Shown one piece after another: positions 1-11,239 of a stretch of DNA of 64,000 nt. The stretch is from Pholis gunnellus (Eukaryota; Chordata; Actinopteri; Perciformes; Pholidae): the NCBI GenBank assembly GCA_910591455.2, contig OU342809.1, forward strand, positions 18,827,427-18,891,426, written 5' to 3'. The translations under genes and the position numbers were made by a program. Under the pieces are notes generated by a model that was not told the origin of the DNA, made no database searches, and worked only from the letters and a program-made list of their open reading frames with translations. How positions within the stretch are numbered: position 1 is the stretch's first letter; the number at the start of each line of letters is the position of its first letter.

Positions 1-107
1 AGAGGTGACATAAAGTGGTTATAAGTCAAAGTTAAAATAACTAAACAGCCTTCATTCTGTTTAAATATATGCATGCCAATACTCATGACTTGTTGTTGAT
101 TTCATAG

Positions 108-405
108 GACAGGACTCTTCCTGTCTTTGGCCTTCCTGGAGCATCTGAGAGTGGATGTGAACCAGACGATCATCCCAGGACACCCGAGCACCGCAGCAGT
201 CCACTGAACACACGGAACCACTCTCAGCGCTTCTTGCTTCCAGACCACGAACGTTAGATGAAGAGCCAGAGAGTCTACGATCACCAGAGATCAGAGCCTC
301 ATGGACTGGTCCAGACTGAGCCTTAAAAAGCCTGCTGTTCACTGTTTTTTTTACCACTTTACTAGTTTGGTGTTGAATTCAATAAAAGACAACATCAGAC
401 ATCTA
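108..405 (+). CDS. Probable 3'-terminal exon of an unidentified gene (coding part 108-207, then 3' UTR)
   Basis: A T-rich tract ending in TTTCATAG (to 107) looks like a splice acceptor. One base (108) completes a split codon; then 109-207 is open for 32 codons and stops with TGA at 205-207. The peptide starts TGLFLSLAFLEHLRVDVNQT, with one possible N-glycosylation site (NQT), and ends STAAVH. The following 3' UTR carries AATAAA at 381-386 and a GT-rich stretch at about 411-430, the usual arrangement for cleavage and polyadenylation. I do not recognise the protein; upstream exons lie outside the window. Acceptor, short open frame, stop, poly(A) signal and downstream element in the right order favour a real last exon, but 32 codons could be open by chance. 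The gene would point the same way as hipk2. Confidence 0.42.
381..386 (+). terminator. Poly(A) signal AATAAA
   Basis: Canonical AATAAA followed 25-45 bases later by a GT-rich element. It fits the end of the candidate terminal exon that begins at 108. Confidence 0.45.
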
Positions 406-1079
406 AAATGATTGTGTGTTGTGTCTTTGAATTCAGTGATGCTGCAGAAAAAAGAAGCTGCAGGTGTGTCTGCGGCCACAGGAGGGCAGAGCGGGGAATC
501 ACTGCACCAGGAAACACGTTCTGACATGCATGCTGAGTTCACGGACAGGGTCACATTAAGGATCGCCTATTGAGTGGTGTGGGTATAATTTACAGTATTG
601 TACCAATGCACAGTTTAAAAAAAATGTTGCTTCTATCTTAATTAGTGACTGATTTTACTGCACCACCCAGTTGGACTCAGTGACACACGTCCACGATGTT
701 CGTGACCTGCTGTAGCCAGGGTTTTATATTGCTTATACGTGTCCACTTCGTCTTCTCTGCTGTTGTTTTATTCTACTGTTGATTCTAAAAGAGGTTTGAG
801 GCGACCTTGTGTCCATAGCTCGTTTTATTTATTGTCGATATTTGTTTTGATGTCTGAGTTTAGTCTTTTTCTGGTTCATTCTTGTAGGCTGCACTGAAGA
901 AGGCGGTTGTATGTTTTTAATAGATAATCAGTTGTATGCACAGACTGCAGAATGAAGTCTGTTGGGGTGGACAGACATAGGGGTCTTGTTGCTGATGTTG
1001 CTCCATGTGTATAAATCGACCTTTAATTCAATCTGTTTTGTAGCCTAAAGATGAAGTAGTACCCAAAGTAAAGCCATGC

Positions 1080-1230
1080 ATTTTAACTGACCTACTTTTT
1101 ACTAAGGTACATTTTTACTTGAATCCTTTTGCTTGTGTAAAATGAACAGTACTTTAAAAGCAACAGTCCTTTTATGTGAGTGCAGTACTCCAGTGGGTTA
1201 CTCTTTCCATCTCTGGTTATTTATGTGCAT
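1080..1230 (-). repeat. Decayed dispersed repeat of the 'acttttacttaagtaaaagt' type
   Basis: The stretch has scattered 'ttttacttgaat', 'gtactttaaaag' and 'gcagtact' words and ends near 'ccatctctgg'. This resembles the end of a very common teleost interspersed repeat, in the opposite orientation to the copy at about 9240-9480. It is heavily diverged, so the call rests on remembered word patterns only. Confidence 0.3.
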
Positions 1231-2470
1231 GTGTGCACAGGGCACCACTAGCAAGGTCTTAAATCATGAAAGGACCCACCCTCATATAGACTAAATGACA
1301 TTTCAATGGTTATTTAAAACACAACGTCACTGCTCTCACATGTAGGCTTATTCAGTCTAAGCTGGTATGTCAGCCTTACATTTAGTTTTATTTTACATAT
1401 TGATAATGTGGTTACCAATTGGGAGCATTGCACGTTTCAAGCACAAAGATGTAAAAGACAAGATAAATGTTGAATCAAAACTATGAAATGTAGGAGGTTT
1501 AGCACTTCTGTTCACTCAACGCTTTGTTTTGAAGCATGTTGTTGGTTATTGGGTACTGTCTTAATAGATAGGATAAAGTTAAGATAACGGTCAAAGGGAA
1601 CTGTGAGTCTGTGACTATGAACACATATCAAGTTGTGGAACGTCCCTGCAGAGGAAAAGGCCTACATGTGACCTCCAGGAATGCCTGTTGCAGTTTTTGA
1701 AATTGCCCGTAGAGGGCATTCAAACACCACGTTATCTATGTATGTAATCTATCTCCCAGTCTACAAACATGGGTAACAATATTAAGTATAGCTTCAGAAA
1801 CAGTGTTTACAAGCAGCCATTTATTCTATTAAATTAAAAATATCAGTAACTAAAAAATTCTGACATAAATCTAAACAGTTTTAGACAGTAGTTGAAACCT
1901 TTCACTATCTAATTACCTCACTCAGTATGCATGGCTTTTGGCAGAGTTCAGCCCATAGCAGGAAGCACAAATTGCTCAATGTCTTCTGTATGCAGAAGTA
2001 ATAAAACATCTGTATGAATGAATGCCACTTGCAGTCAATGTGGCCTTTATGACTCTCTGTTCAACCACTTTGATGAAAACAGTTGAGTGGAGAAAATGTG
2101 GAGACCCATGGCATACACTGCTCAAACTGTCACTGAGAAAAGGGTAAACCACTCCATAAGTGTCCACAGCATAGAGCAATGTGATTACTAGAGGAACAAC
2201 TCAGTGTATTTCATCCAGCTTCAGTTTCCTTTTTCTAAACACACAAAGACAAAATGTGTTTTTAAGGGAAAACAAAGTCTGCAAGCTATGCTCCTCTTTC
2301 AGTGACATACCACTCATGTGCACACGAGGCTTGAGAAAAAAAGTGATCGATCACCAGGGAAACTGGGCTGTTTGATTTGAGACGACATAGTGTCCTAGTT
2401 ATGCAGACTCAATGACAGTTATTTAACTTACTCATCCTCTGAGGTGTTAAACAACTCTACACGTATGTAG

Positions 2471-2489
2471 TGTGTGTGTGTGTGTGTGT
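2471..2489. repeat. (TG)n microsatellite
   Basis: Uninterrupted TG dinucleotides. Confidence 0.95.
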
Positions 2490-3769
2490 AGTAAAAAACC
2501 TTTACTACATATTGCAGCTGCCCTTACAAAGTATGTTCTGTTGTGTTCAATTGGGAGATGCTACTTTTTCATAGCATTGCATCCTGAACTTTGACCTTCT
2601 TGCTGATATATATTCGCTGGGCAGAGTATTGTGGGTCAGAATAGCCAGAGAAGCACGCTGGCTTGCATACTGCAAAATGCGACCGGATGCAGTAGAACTT
2701 TGTTGTATTTTTGGCATTCTGCATTTGACACACTATTGTATTGGGACATGCTAAATCTGTTTCTGGCACACTAATTGGTATGGTAGTACGGGTGTTGGAA
2801 CACACAGAAAGAAAGAATTCTCGAGGAGGACGTCTGGATTCAGAGGAGACTTTCTCTCGAAGTTCATTCTCCTAAAGAAGAGATGCACAATATTTCTGGT
2901 CTGATTAACATGTGACATCCTTTGAGCAGCATGCAGCCAGGCAGGAATAACAATAGGAGCTGGAGCGGCACTAAGCTATTAATAGAGGGACTAGCTGAGG
3001 AAGAAACAGGGAGTTGGGTATTGTGTGCTCTGAGGACCGCCAGAGGGCACTGGGAGCCTGTAATGAAACACGATGGAGACTCCTCTCTCCTCCCTCTGCC
3101 AGTCTACTACGACGCAGACTGCCTGAAGCCACTGGGAGTCAAAGTTTCAACGTATGGTTGAATGCAGTCTGAAAGCATTGTTGCAGAGATCACGTCCAGT
3201 TAGCGGTGCAAATAGGCACAAAGGCTATTATATGCAATGCACTCATATTTCTTTTTCAGCAAGTCTTGATTTGTGTCTCTTTCTTAGTGTTTTTAAAAGT
3301 AAGATTTTGGCAAAATTGCATGTGTTTGTGAAGTTCTGAGCATACGACTCAATAAACGAGACTTGGATCATAATGCTCGAGTTTGTAAACGTATGATTTT
3401 ATACAGTTTTGCTGTTGTTTAAACCTGGCCTCAAATTAAGGATTTACTCCATTTTCTGTGATTTTCGGATTCTCCGTTCACCGTGACGGCATCCGAGATT
3501 AAGTTAGCTAGTTATTTCCAAGAATTCAAGCTAACACGCAGTGAGTTACTGTTATACACATGCTTATTTTGTGGGTAAAGTAATCCTTGAAAGAGGCACA
3601 AAAGAAATTCCCAATAGGTTTGAATTTAAGCTCTTGAGATGCATTTAACCCTTTGACTTTACTGCACATTCCTGCACAAAGCAGGAGAATACACTTTTTC
3701 CCCCTGACTAAATACTCAGTTTAAGATAAATATGCACCACTAAAGGTAGAGGATTTCTTTAAGGGCATG

Positions 3770-4520
3770 AGAGAAGAGACTCTCCCAGCTTTGGCAGGTT
3801 GTTCAGAGAGGGCAGACCTTGGCATAGTAACAGCCTGAGCACTGGCAGAACAGTCTCTCTGATGTGTCATGTCTGATTCTTAATGAGTCCAGGTAAAATG
3901 TTTGCTGTCAGACAGGGGCAAGGGAGCTAATGAAATCCCTACCACCCTGCCTTCAGAAGCAATTACCTCAAAATAAATATTAACCACCAGACGACGTGTC
4001 GAATAATGTCTAACAGCTCAAATGCAACGTTGCATTAACAATTCACAGACATTTTCTTGAATATTTCTGTATTCAAAAGAGCAAACCCAAACATTCCAGC
4101 ATTGCCAGGCCCGGCCATTAAACCGCCTCTGTATGCTTATATTAGCATCTCCTCTGTGAAATGATGTTAAGTAATGAAGGCATTTAAAACAAAACAAAAA
4201 AAGGCTTGGAATGCAGGGCACTCTCTCTTATCAGTGGTCTGCCTCCTACAAAGTCTAGGTGTCCTTAATTTCAATTTGATTTCCAATCCATTTATTAACA
4301 GGCCCCGTTTGATGGAGACAAAACCAAGCAATTACTGTGCAGATAATGTCAGCCGCGGTGGCCTTCCCCTTGATGCCTGATTTGTCTTTGTGTTCGGGCC
4401 TCCGTGCTCCTTTGTCTTGCCTCCCGTTCCAGTCAGTGCTCGCCTGGCTTCCTGGCCCTGGCTGTTCCCCCTGGCTGCAGTCTCATCCTGACTTATTTAC
4501 ATTATATTACACCCTATTTG
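3770..4520. promoter_or_regulatory. Candidate conserved non-coding block
   Basis: This 750-bp stretch has balanced composition, no simple repeats and no convincing coding frame. It contains several homeodomain-like cores (TAATGA, CAATTA, ATTAA) and GATA-like words. It resembles vertebrate developmental enhancers in texture only; sequence conservation cannot be assessed here. Confidence 0.2.
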
Positions 4521-7212
4521 AATGGAGCCTGCTGAGAGACGACTAGAGACGTATATAGACACCGGACACACACGGCGCCGTATTGCACAGGACCACTGGT
4601 CCCTTTAGCTTCCTTTCCCTCGCATTCATGTATGGTCACCATAGAAACCATTGCTTGCGGTAATATGTGTATATGTTGAAACAATGGAGAGCTTTGTTGA
4701 AATGTAAATAGGCTGCAGATGCAGAGGGGGACAAAAACCCTGGATGTATGGAGTCAAACGTAGGATACTACACAATGCGACGTTGACAAACCTGATTCTA
4801 CATTATCTGTAGGGCCAGTAATGGAGGTCATGTCAAAAAGCTTAGAGCAGCTCAAATCAATACTTTTATAATAACATTAGATCAAATTGCTATGTGTAAT
4901 GGGAAAGTTGTCACTTGTAGTGACAAACTCACTGAATATTATCACCCAACTCTGCAGTTCAGCTCTATGAAGCATTTAATCAGTTTTTAAGCTTATTGTT
5001 TAGGTCTCTAAAAACCCACTTCACCTGCCCAGCACCAAATGGCAAACAGACTAAGTTAGTGGCTAGCTTGTCCACATAGTGGGGATTTTTAGCAGCCAAA
5101 GAGACTGATATATCCTTAAGGATTAGGTAGAGAGCAAAAACACCCCACAAATAGTTCTAATGTTGTCCTAGCCCTGTACTGTATCTGCTGGATGTGTGCA
5201 GTTGTTTGCTTCCCCTAAGTTCCCCACATCAACTCAATAGGTTATAATGTTTCAGTGCTGTGTTTACAGCTTGTTTACGCTGCCCATAGTGGCCATAAAT
5301 CATATTATTATGTTGGTTCAGGTTTAATGAAGAATTAGAGCTGAGGTAGAGGATAAATCTGCATGTATCTGATGATCGAATACTAAACAAAAAAGGTAGT
5401 CAGTGGCAATTCCAGGAGCAAGAATAAGCATAGAACTAAATTCTTGAGTGTGCCCCTCTGCTCTTTAGAAGTAATTATTCCAATGACCAAACTGTTAATT
5501 AGTTTGAGTAATTGCTAAATGTTTGTGTTGGCAGCTGGGGGGGCTGACTGCATCATTGTCTGGCAAGAGACCAGAGAGAGAGAGAGAAGCAATGTAAAAA
5601 GAGCTGGTCACTGCAAGTTGGTTGTTCGCGTTCACCAGCTAGCCACCCTTAAGCCACCAAAGCAATGCAAAGCAATTAAGATAATGATTTGAATGACAAA
5701 ACACAAAGCTACCTGTCTGGCATAGAGTACAAACAATACCACATTTGCCTATGAGGTCATATGACAACCAGAAGCAGACGGAGACAAAGAATAAAAGGCG
5801 AGAGTTGTTCTGTGAAAATGAATTTGTTTTAAAAATGTAAAAAAAAATCGATAGCAAGATTTCCTGTAAAACTAGTTTATGCAAACTCTTATTAATAGAT
5901 ATTCACTGCTAGACTACACATGTACACCTGTACGTTGTACTCACAATGGCAAAGTACTGAAGAGCTTTTGAAGGCGTACGCTGTGAATGTAAGGAAAGAA
6001 TTTTCACAATCTGTTAACGTATCTGAGCCAAGTCTTTACTGATGTGGAAGGAGAGGAGGAAGATGCAGGAATAAATTATCACTGACTGAAGAATACACAC
6101 ACTTCACACACTCTGTGCATTAACACCAAACTAACTCTCCTACGACTGAATTGTGAGTGATTTCACCAATGGGTTTCGATGGGACCAGTCTCTCCCTGCT
6201 CATTATCCAATAAGGCCTGGGATGTCTGGCTGAACACAGGTCATCATGCTGCATCAGAAAATTACCATTTCAATTACCGTGTTAGCGGAGGCAGCTGATG
6301 GCTGCAGTACACATCCATCAGCTGCCTTTCTTCTCAACCCCACGTCTATATACTGTAAGCTGAGGATCATGAAAAGGGAAGGGGGCAGAAACGACATGGA
6401 TAATGAACAACTATTACCTGAAGGCAACAAAAGAGAGTCCTTTCTGTTCTGCTCCAAGATATGGACAAAAATTGTAATGCCAGGGCCAGAAATCAGAAAC
6501 ATATTTACTCCAAAAACTAACAATAGCCGTGTGAATAATTGCATATGGTATGTTGCTGATGGCGTGGAAGGTATTCAGATAAGATCACGTGGGATGGCTC
6601 TGGAAAGCATTGCTTTTTATTTAGCAACAGAAACATACAATATGTGGAGTAAAAGCTTGATCTATTGTCGGCTCTGAGAAACTCCCGCTGTGAGTAACAT
6701 GAAAGAGCGTAGGAGGCCTGAAGCCATGGGGTTTCCCTGCCAGACTAGCAGGGGGTCTTAGTGTGATCAACATGCAGGTAGCTGGACAATCATTAAACAT
6801 CCAAACAAGAGTTTGGCTTAAAATGTACATGAAAAAATAATACCGAGACTGCTGTGGAACCACAGACCTATTAGAAGGAGATAAATGAAAAATATTTAGG
6901 GTTGGCAGCAAAGCAGGGGCCAGCCAAGCCCCATAAACACAAAAGTCAGTCGCTGAGAGACGGAGTGAGTGAGTTATGAAGTTACACCGTTGGTCAGTCG
7001 AGCTTTGGTGTTTCCCCATTGGCTGTAGCTCTCTCAAAATGAATTTGCGTGACAGTGATTCTGCTCGTAACATGTTGGGACTCAGCGATCAATCGGGTTC
7101 ATTGCGTTTGCTGCTGCACCGTCCTATTTTGGTATGGTGTGTTGACACACTTTGATGGCTATGTTAAGAGTAGTGTAGCTGCTTTACGGAATAGCTGCGG
7201 AGTGTGTGTGGT

Positions 7213-7213
<1 letters not shown>

Positions 7214-7252
<39 letters not shown>

Positions 7253-7265
7253 TGACTGACTGACT
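7214..7265. repeat. (GA)n microsatellite followed by (ACTG)n
   Basis: About 18 GA units run to 7249, then about four ACTG units to 7265. The (TC)/(GA) strand asymmetry makes it a possible H-DNA tract. Confidence 0.95.
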
Positions 7266-8659
7266 TTAGATCATCCAGAACATCAAAATGTTGAAAAGCA
7301 TGGTTGTATTGATACATTCATCAAATTAAAGCACTCCTCAATTATTTGTCTCAAACGTATATATATCATATATGCTTCTTCAGCAAACGTTAAGAGAATA
7401 TAACAGGGACCCCTGCAGAATATTGTAGATGAACATTTAATATCCAGGATTCACATTAAAGACACTACCAATCTGTGTCACCAGTTTGAAACATTGGCTA
7501 TACACGGTCCAGCTGCTTGGTTTCCACCTATTAATAATAGATCAGACTGCATGCTATGTGTGAGGGGTCGCTCGTTGTGATGAACCCACAGAGAGTTATC
7601 ATCCAAACCCTGCAGCTTCCCTCGGCTCTATGGATCGTTTCAGCGTCTGTCACCATCTTTAGCTTTTTAATCTTCTTGTTTGGTTTTACAGCCTGCAATT
7701 TAATTGTTTTGATTCACCCTCGCTGTTCTCAACAGCGCTGACACGCTTGTTTTTGGTTTAGTGTAAATAGGTTCAGTTTGCAAATGGTTTTCCACGTACG
7801 TAATGTCAGTGTTTTGTGCTGCGTTGCTGCCGAGTGGCCAAATAATCAGTTCAATTCAAACACTATTCAAAATATGGTAACGGTGAGAATTCAGGCTGCG
7901 GGGGACTTGATTTCCCACAAAATCCCATGCTGTCCATATCCTGTCCATTCTGTAGTCTGTCACTTCTGGTGACGTTCCAGTGGGAAGATAGAGTGTCCAT
8001 GATCTCCGCCTGCCATACTTGAGAAGAAGTGCACCGACAACAGCCGCTGGGAGAGGCTGACTTTTTGCCTTAGTGCTTGGGTTGTAAGCTGTTGTCTGCA
8101 AACATGTTTTGAGCCTTTGCCTTCCAACTGCTCACCCCACAGGGACAAATCTATTGCTCATGGTGATGTTTCTCTCTCTGTGTGAGATGAATTGGATCCT
8201 GTCATATAGATCTGTTTTGGGAGACACTACAGAGATGGAACTGGAGTCTGGGAGACATTTTTAGACGCACATGATCAACTGAGAAATATGAGTATAGCTG
8301 TCTCATTATAACTATATTTGACACTGACATGAAAGTAAGTTGTTTTAAGAAGAAAAACTGGATCGTCTCACCATTAAATCCCATTATGTCTGGTCTCTTG
8401 ACTAGGTGAAGATCAAAATATTAGCCATGCTATGGTAGAAAAGCTGCTTTTATGGAGCAATAATCAAGGCTTATGTATCATCCAAAGAAATTTCTGCGAT
8501 TCACTGCTGAGCAAACCTCAAGAGCCGAGTTGTCTTTTGTCATATACTGTGATCATATAGATGGATAAAAGGCAGGTTTGGATTACCAGCACAATGCAAT
8601 CACAGAAATATGTTTTTTATTTGTTTTAGAGTTAGTCATTCTTGCTGATATAAAGCAAG

Positions 8660-9235
8660 GACTCTGTTTGACGGTGTGTTCTTCGCATTTCTCGAGAACC
8701 GCTCATCTCATCTGCCGCACACTTACTGCAGGGAACCCAAGGTAGTGTTGAATATGGACACGCAACATGTTCAGTATTAATACACTTTAAATAAACTAGT
8801 GAACTGCAATCTGTAGTAGCAGAGGGGGGGGGGGGGGGGGGGGGCGGAGCTTCAAGGCTCTATAGCGGACAGACAGCGGCTCATTACTGCAGTTCACTCT
8901 GGCTGCTGGATATTGCCTGATAATGCTAATCGGATGCTGGATAACTTTACAACTGAATTTATATTGGTTTTACTGGAGTCGAAGAGCACAAGTAGATAGC
9001 TTACACAGGAACAGCGCCACTGCCATTGCAACTCAAATGGTGTACATTTTAACTGCTATTTTTTAACACTTGTCACTTGTCACCGGCAACATAACGCCGC
9101 TAATCCGGATTAGTTGGGGGCCCCAGGCCCAGGTTTCACATCTTGCCTAACAATTAACATAATTAACTGCAACTTGGGTTTGTTTTGAGGTGGATTTAGT
9201 GATTTGGGGGCCCCAGGCTTTTCACCATTTCTCTT
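8660..9235. repeat. Probable decayed interspersed repeat with internal poly-G
   Basis: It begins around 'ttctcgagaaccgctcatc', a phrase I associate with teleost retroelement-derived repeats. It contains a 21-base G run at 8824-8844, and the 15-mer 'ttgggggccccaggc' occurs twice (9114-9128 and 9204-9218). No coding capacity is left. The family is not assigned. Confidence 0.35.
8824..8844 (+). repeat. Poly-G run (21 G)
   Basis: 21 consecutive G bases, followed by CGGAGC. Confidence 0.9.
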
Positions 9236-9239
9236 TGTA

Positions 9240-9480
9240 TCAGCAGTGGTAGAAGAAGTACTCTAAACTTTCTTTCTGAAGTAAAATTATTCACTATTAA
9301 TAGTAAAAGTCCTGCATTACATTTTTTATTTCAAGTAGTTTCGAAAATGGCATTATCAATGTACAATATACTTAAATTTACTTAACATCTGTTCAAGGTA
9401 GATTCTAATTCTAATTCTAATTTACTGCCAGATGGTTCAATGAATAATAATAATTCATCACATTTCTGTCAGGTAAATTT
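9240..9480 (+). repeat. Decayed dispersed repeat of the 'agtaaaagtcctgcatt' type
   Basis: The phrases 'gtggtagaagaagtact', 'agtaaaagtcctgcatta' and later 'tacttaaatttacttaac' match, with many substitutions, a very common teleost interspersed repeat that begins with 'gtggaagaagtattcagatc' (from memory). It is a non-autonomous element with no coding capacity. Confidence 0.5.
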
Positions 9481-10792
9481 ATACTAGAATGTTTTCCTCT
9501 GAGGTTGAAGTCTCATTAAGTAGTAGTTGCATTTTTAAGTTATTTTGGAGAACATTGACTTAGAATAGTAACACAATTCAATACTTTTCATATCTAAGCA
9601 TCATAATAAATCTATTACTGCTTATGGCACTTATAGGTGGCCCTCAGGCTCAGACTGCTTACCTTGCCTAATGGTATTTGCCCCCGGTGTTTTTCCTGTG
9701 AACCAGACTGTCTGCCTTTTTCAATGTTGTTTCTGACCATCAGTAGCGTCTTTGGTGTGTGCACAACTATGTCAGGCAGGTCTTTGCTCAGGAAGCTCAG
9801 TGTTGAATGTGAAGTTGTTTGTATGTGCGGCTCCCGTGTTGAACCAGCACTGCATTAATTCAAATAAATAAACATAACAGCAGGGGTCAAAACTATTACC
9901 TCCATAATGGAAGAACAAAAAACAACAAAAGTTTCAAGAAACTGAACTCATACAAATTTATACAATTGGGTTTATCGTTGTTTTGTTTTTGTAAATTTTA
10001 ATGGACAGCTAAAACTTCAGATGAAAGGCAAATCTGAGATGAGCAACTTTCATGTAACTTACATAGAGCTCCTCTCAGAGAGGATCACAGAGGACCTCCG
10101 GGGGTAATCTCTGCTGTGTTTGGGAAGGAAGAGCAACATTTACTCCTAATAGCTGGATCTGACAGAGAGAGAAAGGGAGGGGAGAGCGGTCTTCGCTTTA
10201 ATTCTCTTCACATCTCAGGATCGAGCTGGAATGCAAATTGAGTCTACATTAACATCTGACAATATAAACATGAATCAAAGATATCTTTAAATGACAAATC
10301 ATGGATCCTGATATCAAAATAAAAGCATAGATTTTCCAAGAATGACAGCATGCATACTTCTCTAAATGTCACTTTTTTTATGTCGGCAATCAGGGAATAT
10401 TTCATAAAGGGCTCTTTTTTTCTATATAATCCTGTGCTGATATGGCAGGCCTCAACAACACAAGTGAATCATCCACAAGGCTTTCTGGGAGTAGGTCTTT
10501 GTCTCTGCAAGCTGTTAGATTGCTGTGGTGTAGAAAACAGATAGCCTTAGAGTGGAGGATGGCAGCTCACTGTCGTTGTCATCGGGGGCAGTGAGACAGG
10601 ATAATACAAGAACTTCAGCGCAATTAACTATACATGAGTCAAAACACAAAATGAGAGATGAGGGATCTCTCTCTCTTTCATTACCCTAACTGAGCATTGC
10701 ATTTAATGACAGAAAAATAGAGAACGTTTAATTCTGTTTTCAATAAGTAATAATGGGTTCACAGTAGAAAAGACGGCTTATCCCACGTGGCA

Positions 10793-11236
10793 TGTCACGA
10801 GGCATGATGGAGGACTCAAACGCAGACCAGGCAGAGTAGCGTGAAGAAGGTCATTTAATGAACAATAATCCAACAGCAGACCTTACAGGACTCGATAGGG
10901 GATCCACAGAACAGACAAGAGACGAGGGGGGAAAATCCAGCAGGAATGAGACAGGGAAGGCAGACTGGAAACCCGGGACCAGGACAAGCTGAACGGGCGG
11001 GTAGACATTACAAGGATCTGGCAAGGAGTGACTGAGGGGCAGGAGTTTATGTAGAGGGAAGAACAGGTGAGAAGAGTTGTGCTGATGAGGGGGAGATGCT
11101 TGATAATGATCAGAGGCAGGTGAAGGGAATTAGGCTGAAGGAGTGACTGACAGGTAGAGTGGAGTAACACAAAGACACACAGAACACAGAGGCAAAGCCT
11201 AATCGTGAGATATCCAACAATGTGTGCCCTATGACA
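10793..11236 (-). mobile_element. Candidate solo LTR (Gypsy-like) or related dispersed repeat, 444 bp
   Basis: The element starts TGTCA and ends TGACA, a 5-bp perfect inverted terminus with the TG...CA ends usual for LTRs. Read on the minus strand it is C/T-rich and has an ATTAAA poly(A)-type signal (complement of 10854-10859), followed by 'gtctgcgtttgagtcctc', a phrase I know from the 3' part of teleost Gypsy LTRs. No internal gag/pol and no second LTR is present, so it would be a solo LTR. A matching 4-6-bp target duplication was not found, so the exact ends are unsure. The 122-codon minus-strand frame inside it (10883-11251) is a by-product of this repeat, not a gene. Confidence 0.5.
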
Positions 11237-11239
11237 GCT

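Larger units (their letters stand above)
420..8650. other. Gene-poor intergenic stretch
   Basis: No exon with convincing splice sites was found. It holds a decayed dispersed repeat (about 1080-1230), a (TG)n at 2471-2489, a (GA)n at 7214-7249, and a repeat-free block at about 3770-4520 that looks like candidate regulatory DNA. An AATAAA at about 3351 has no supported exon in front of it. Confidence 0.5.

Noticed and set aside
3351..3356. AATAAA at the end of two small + frames (2922-3339)
   Set aside because: No acceptor or recognisable coding sequence in front; a hexamer alone is expected by chance.
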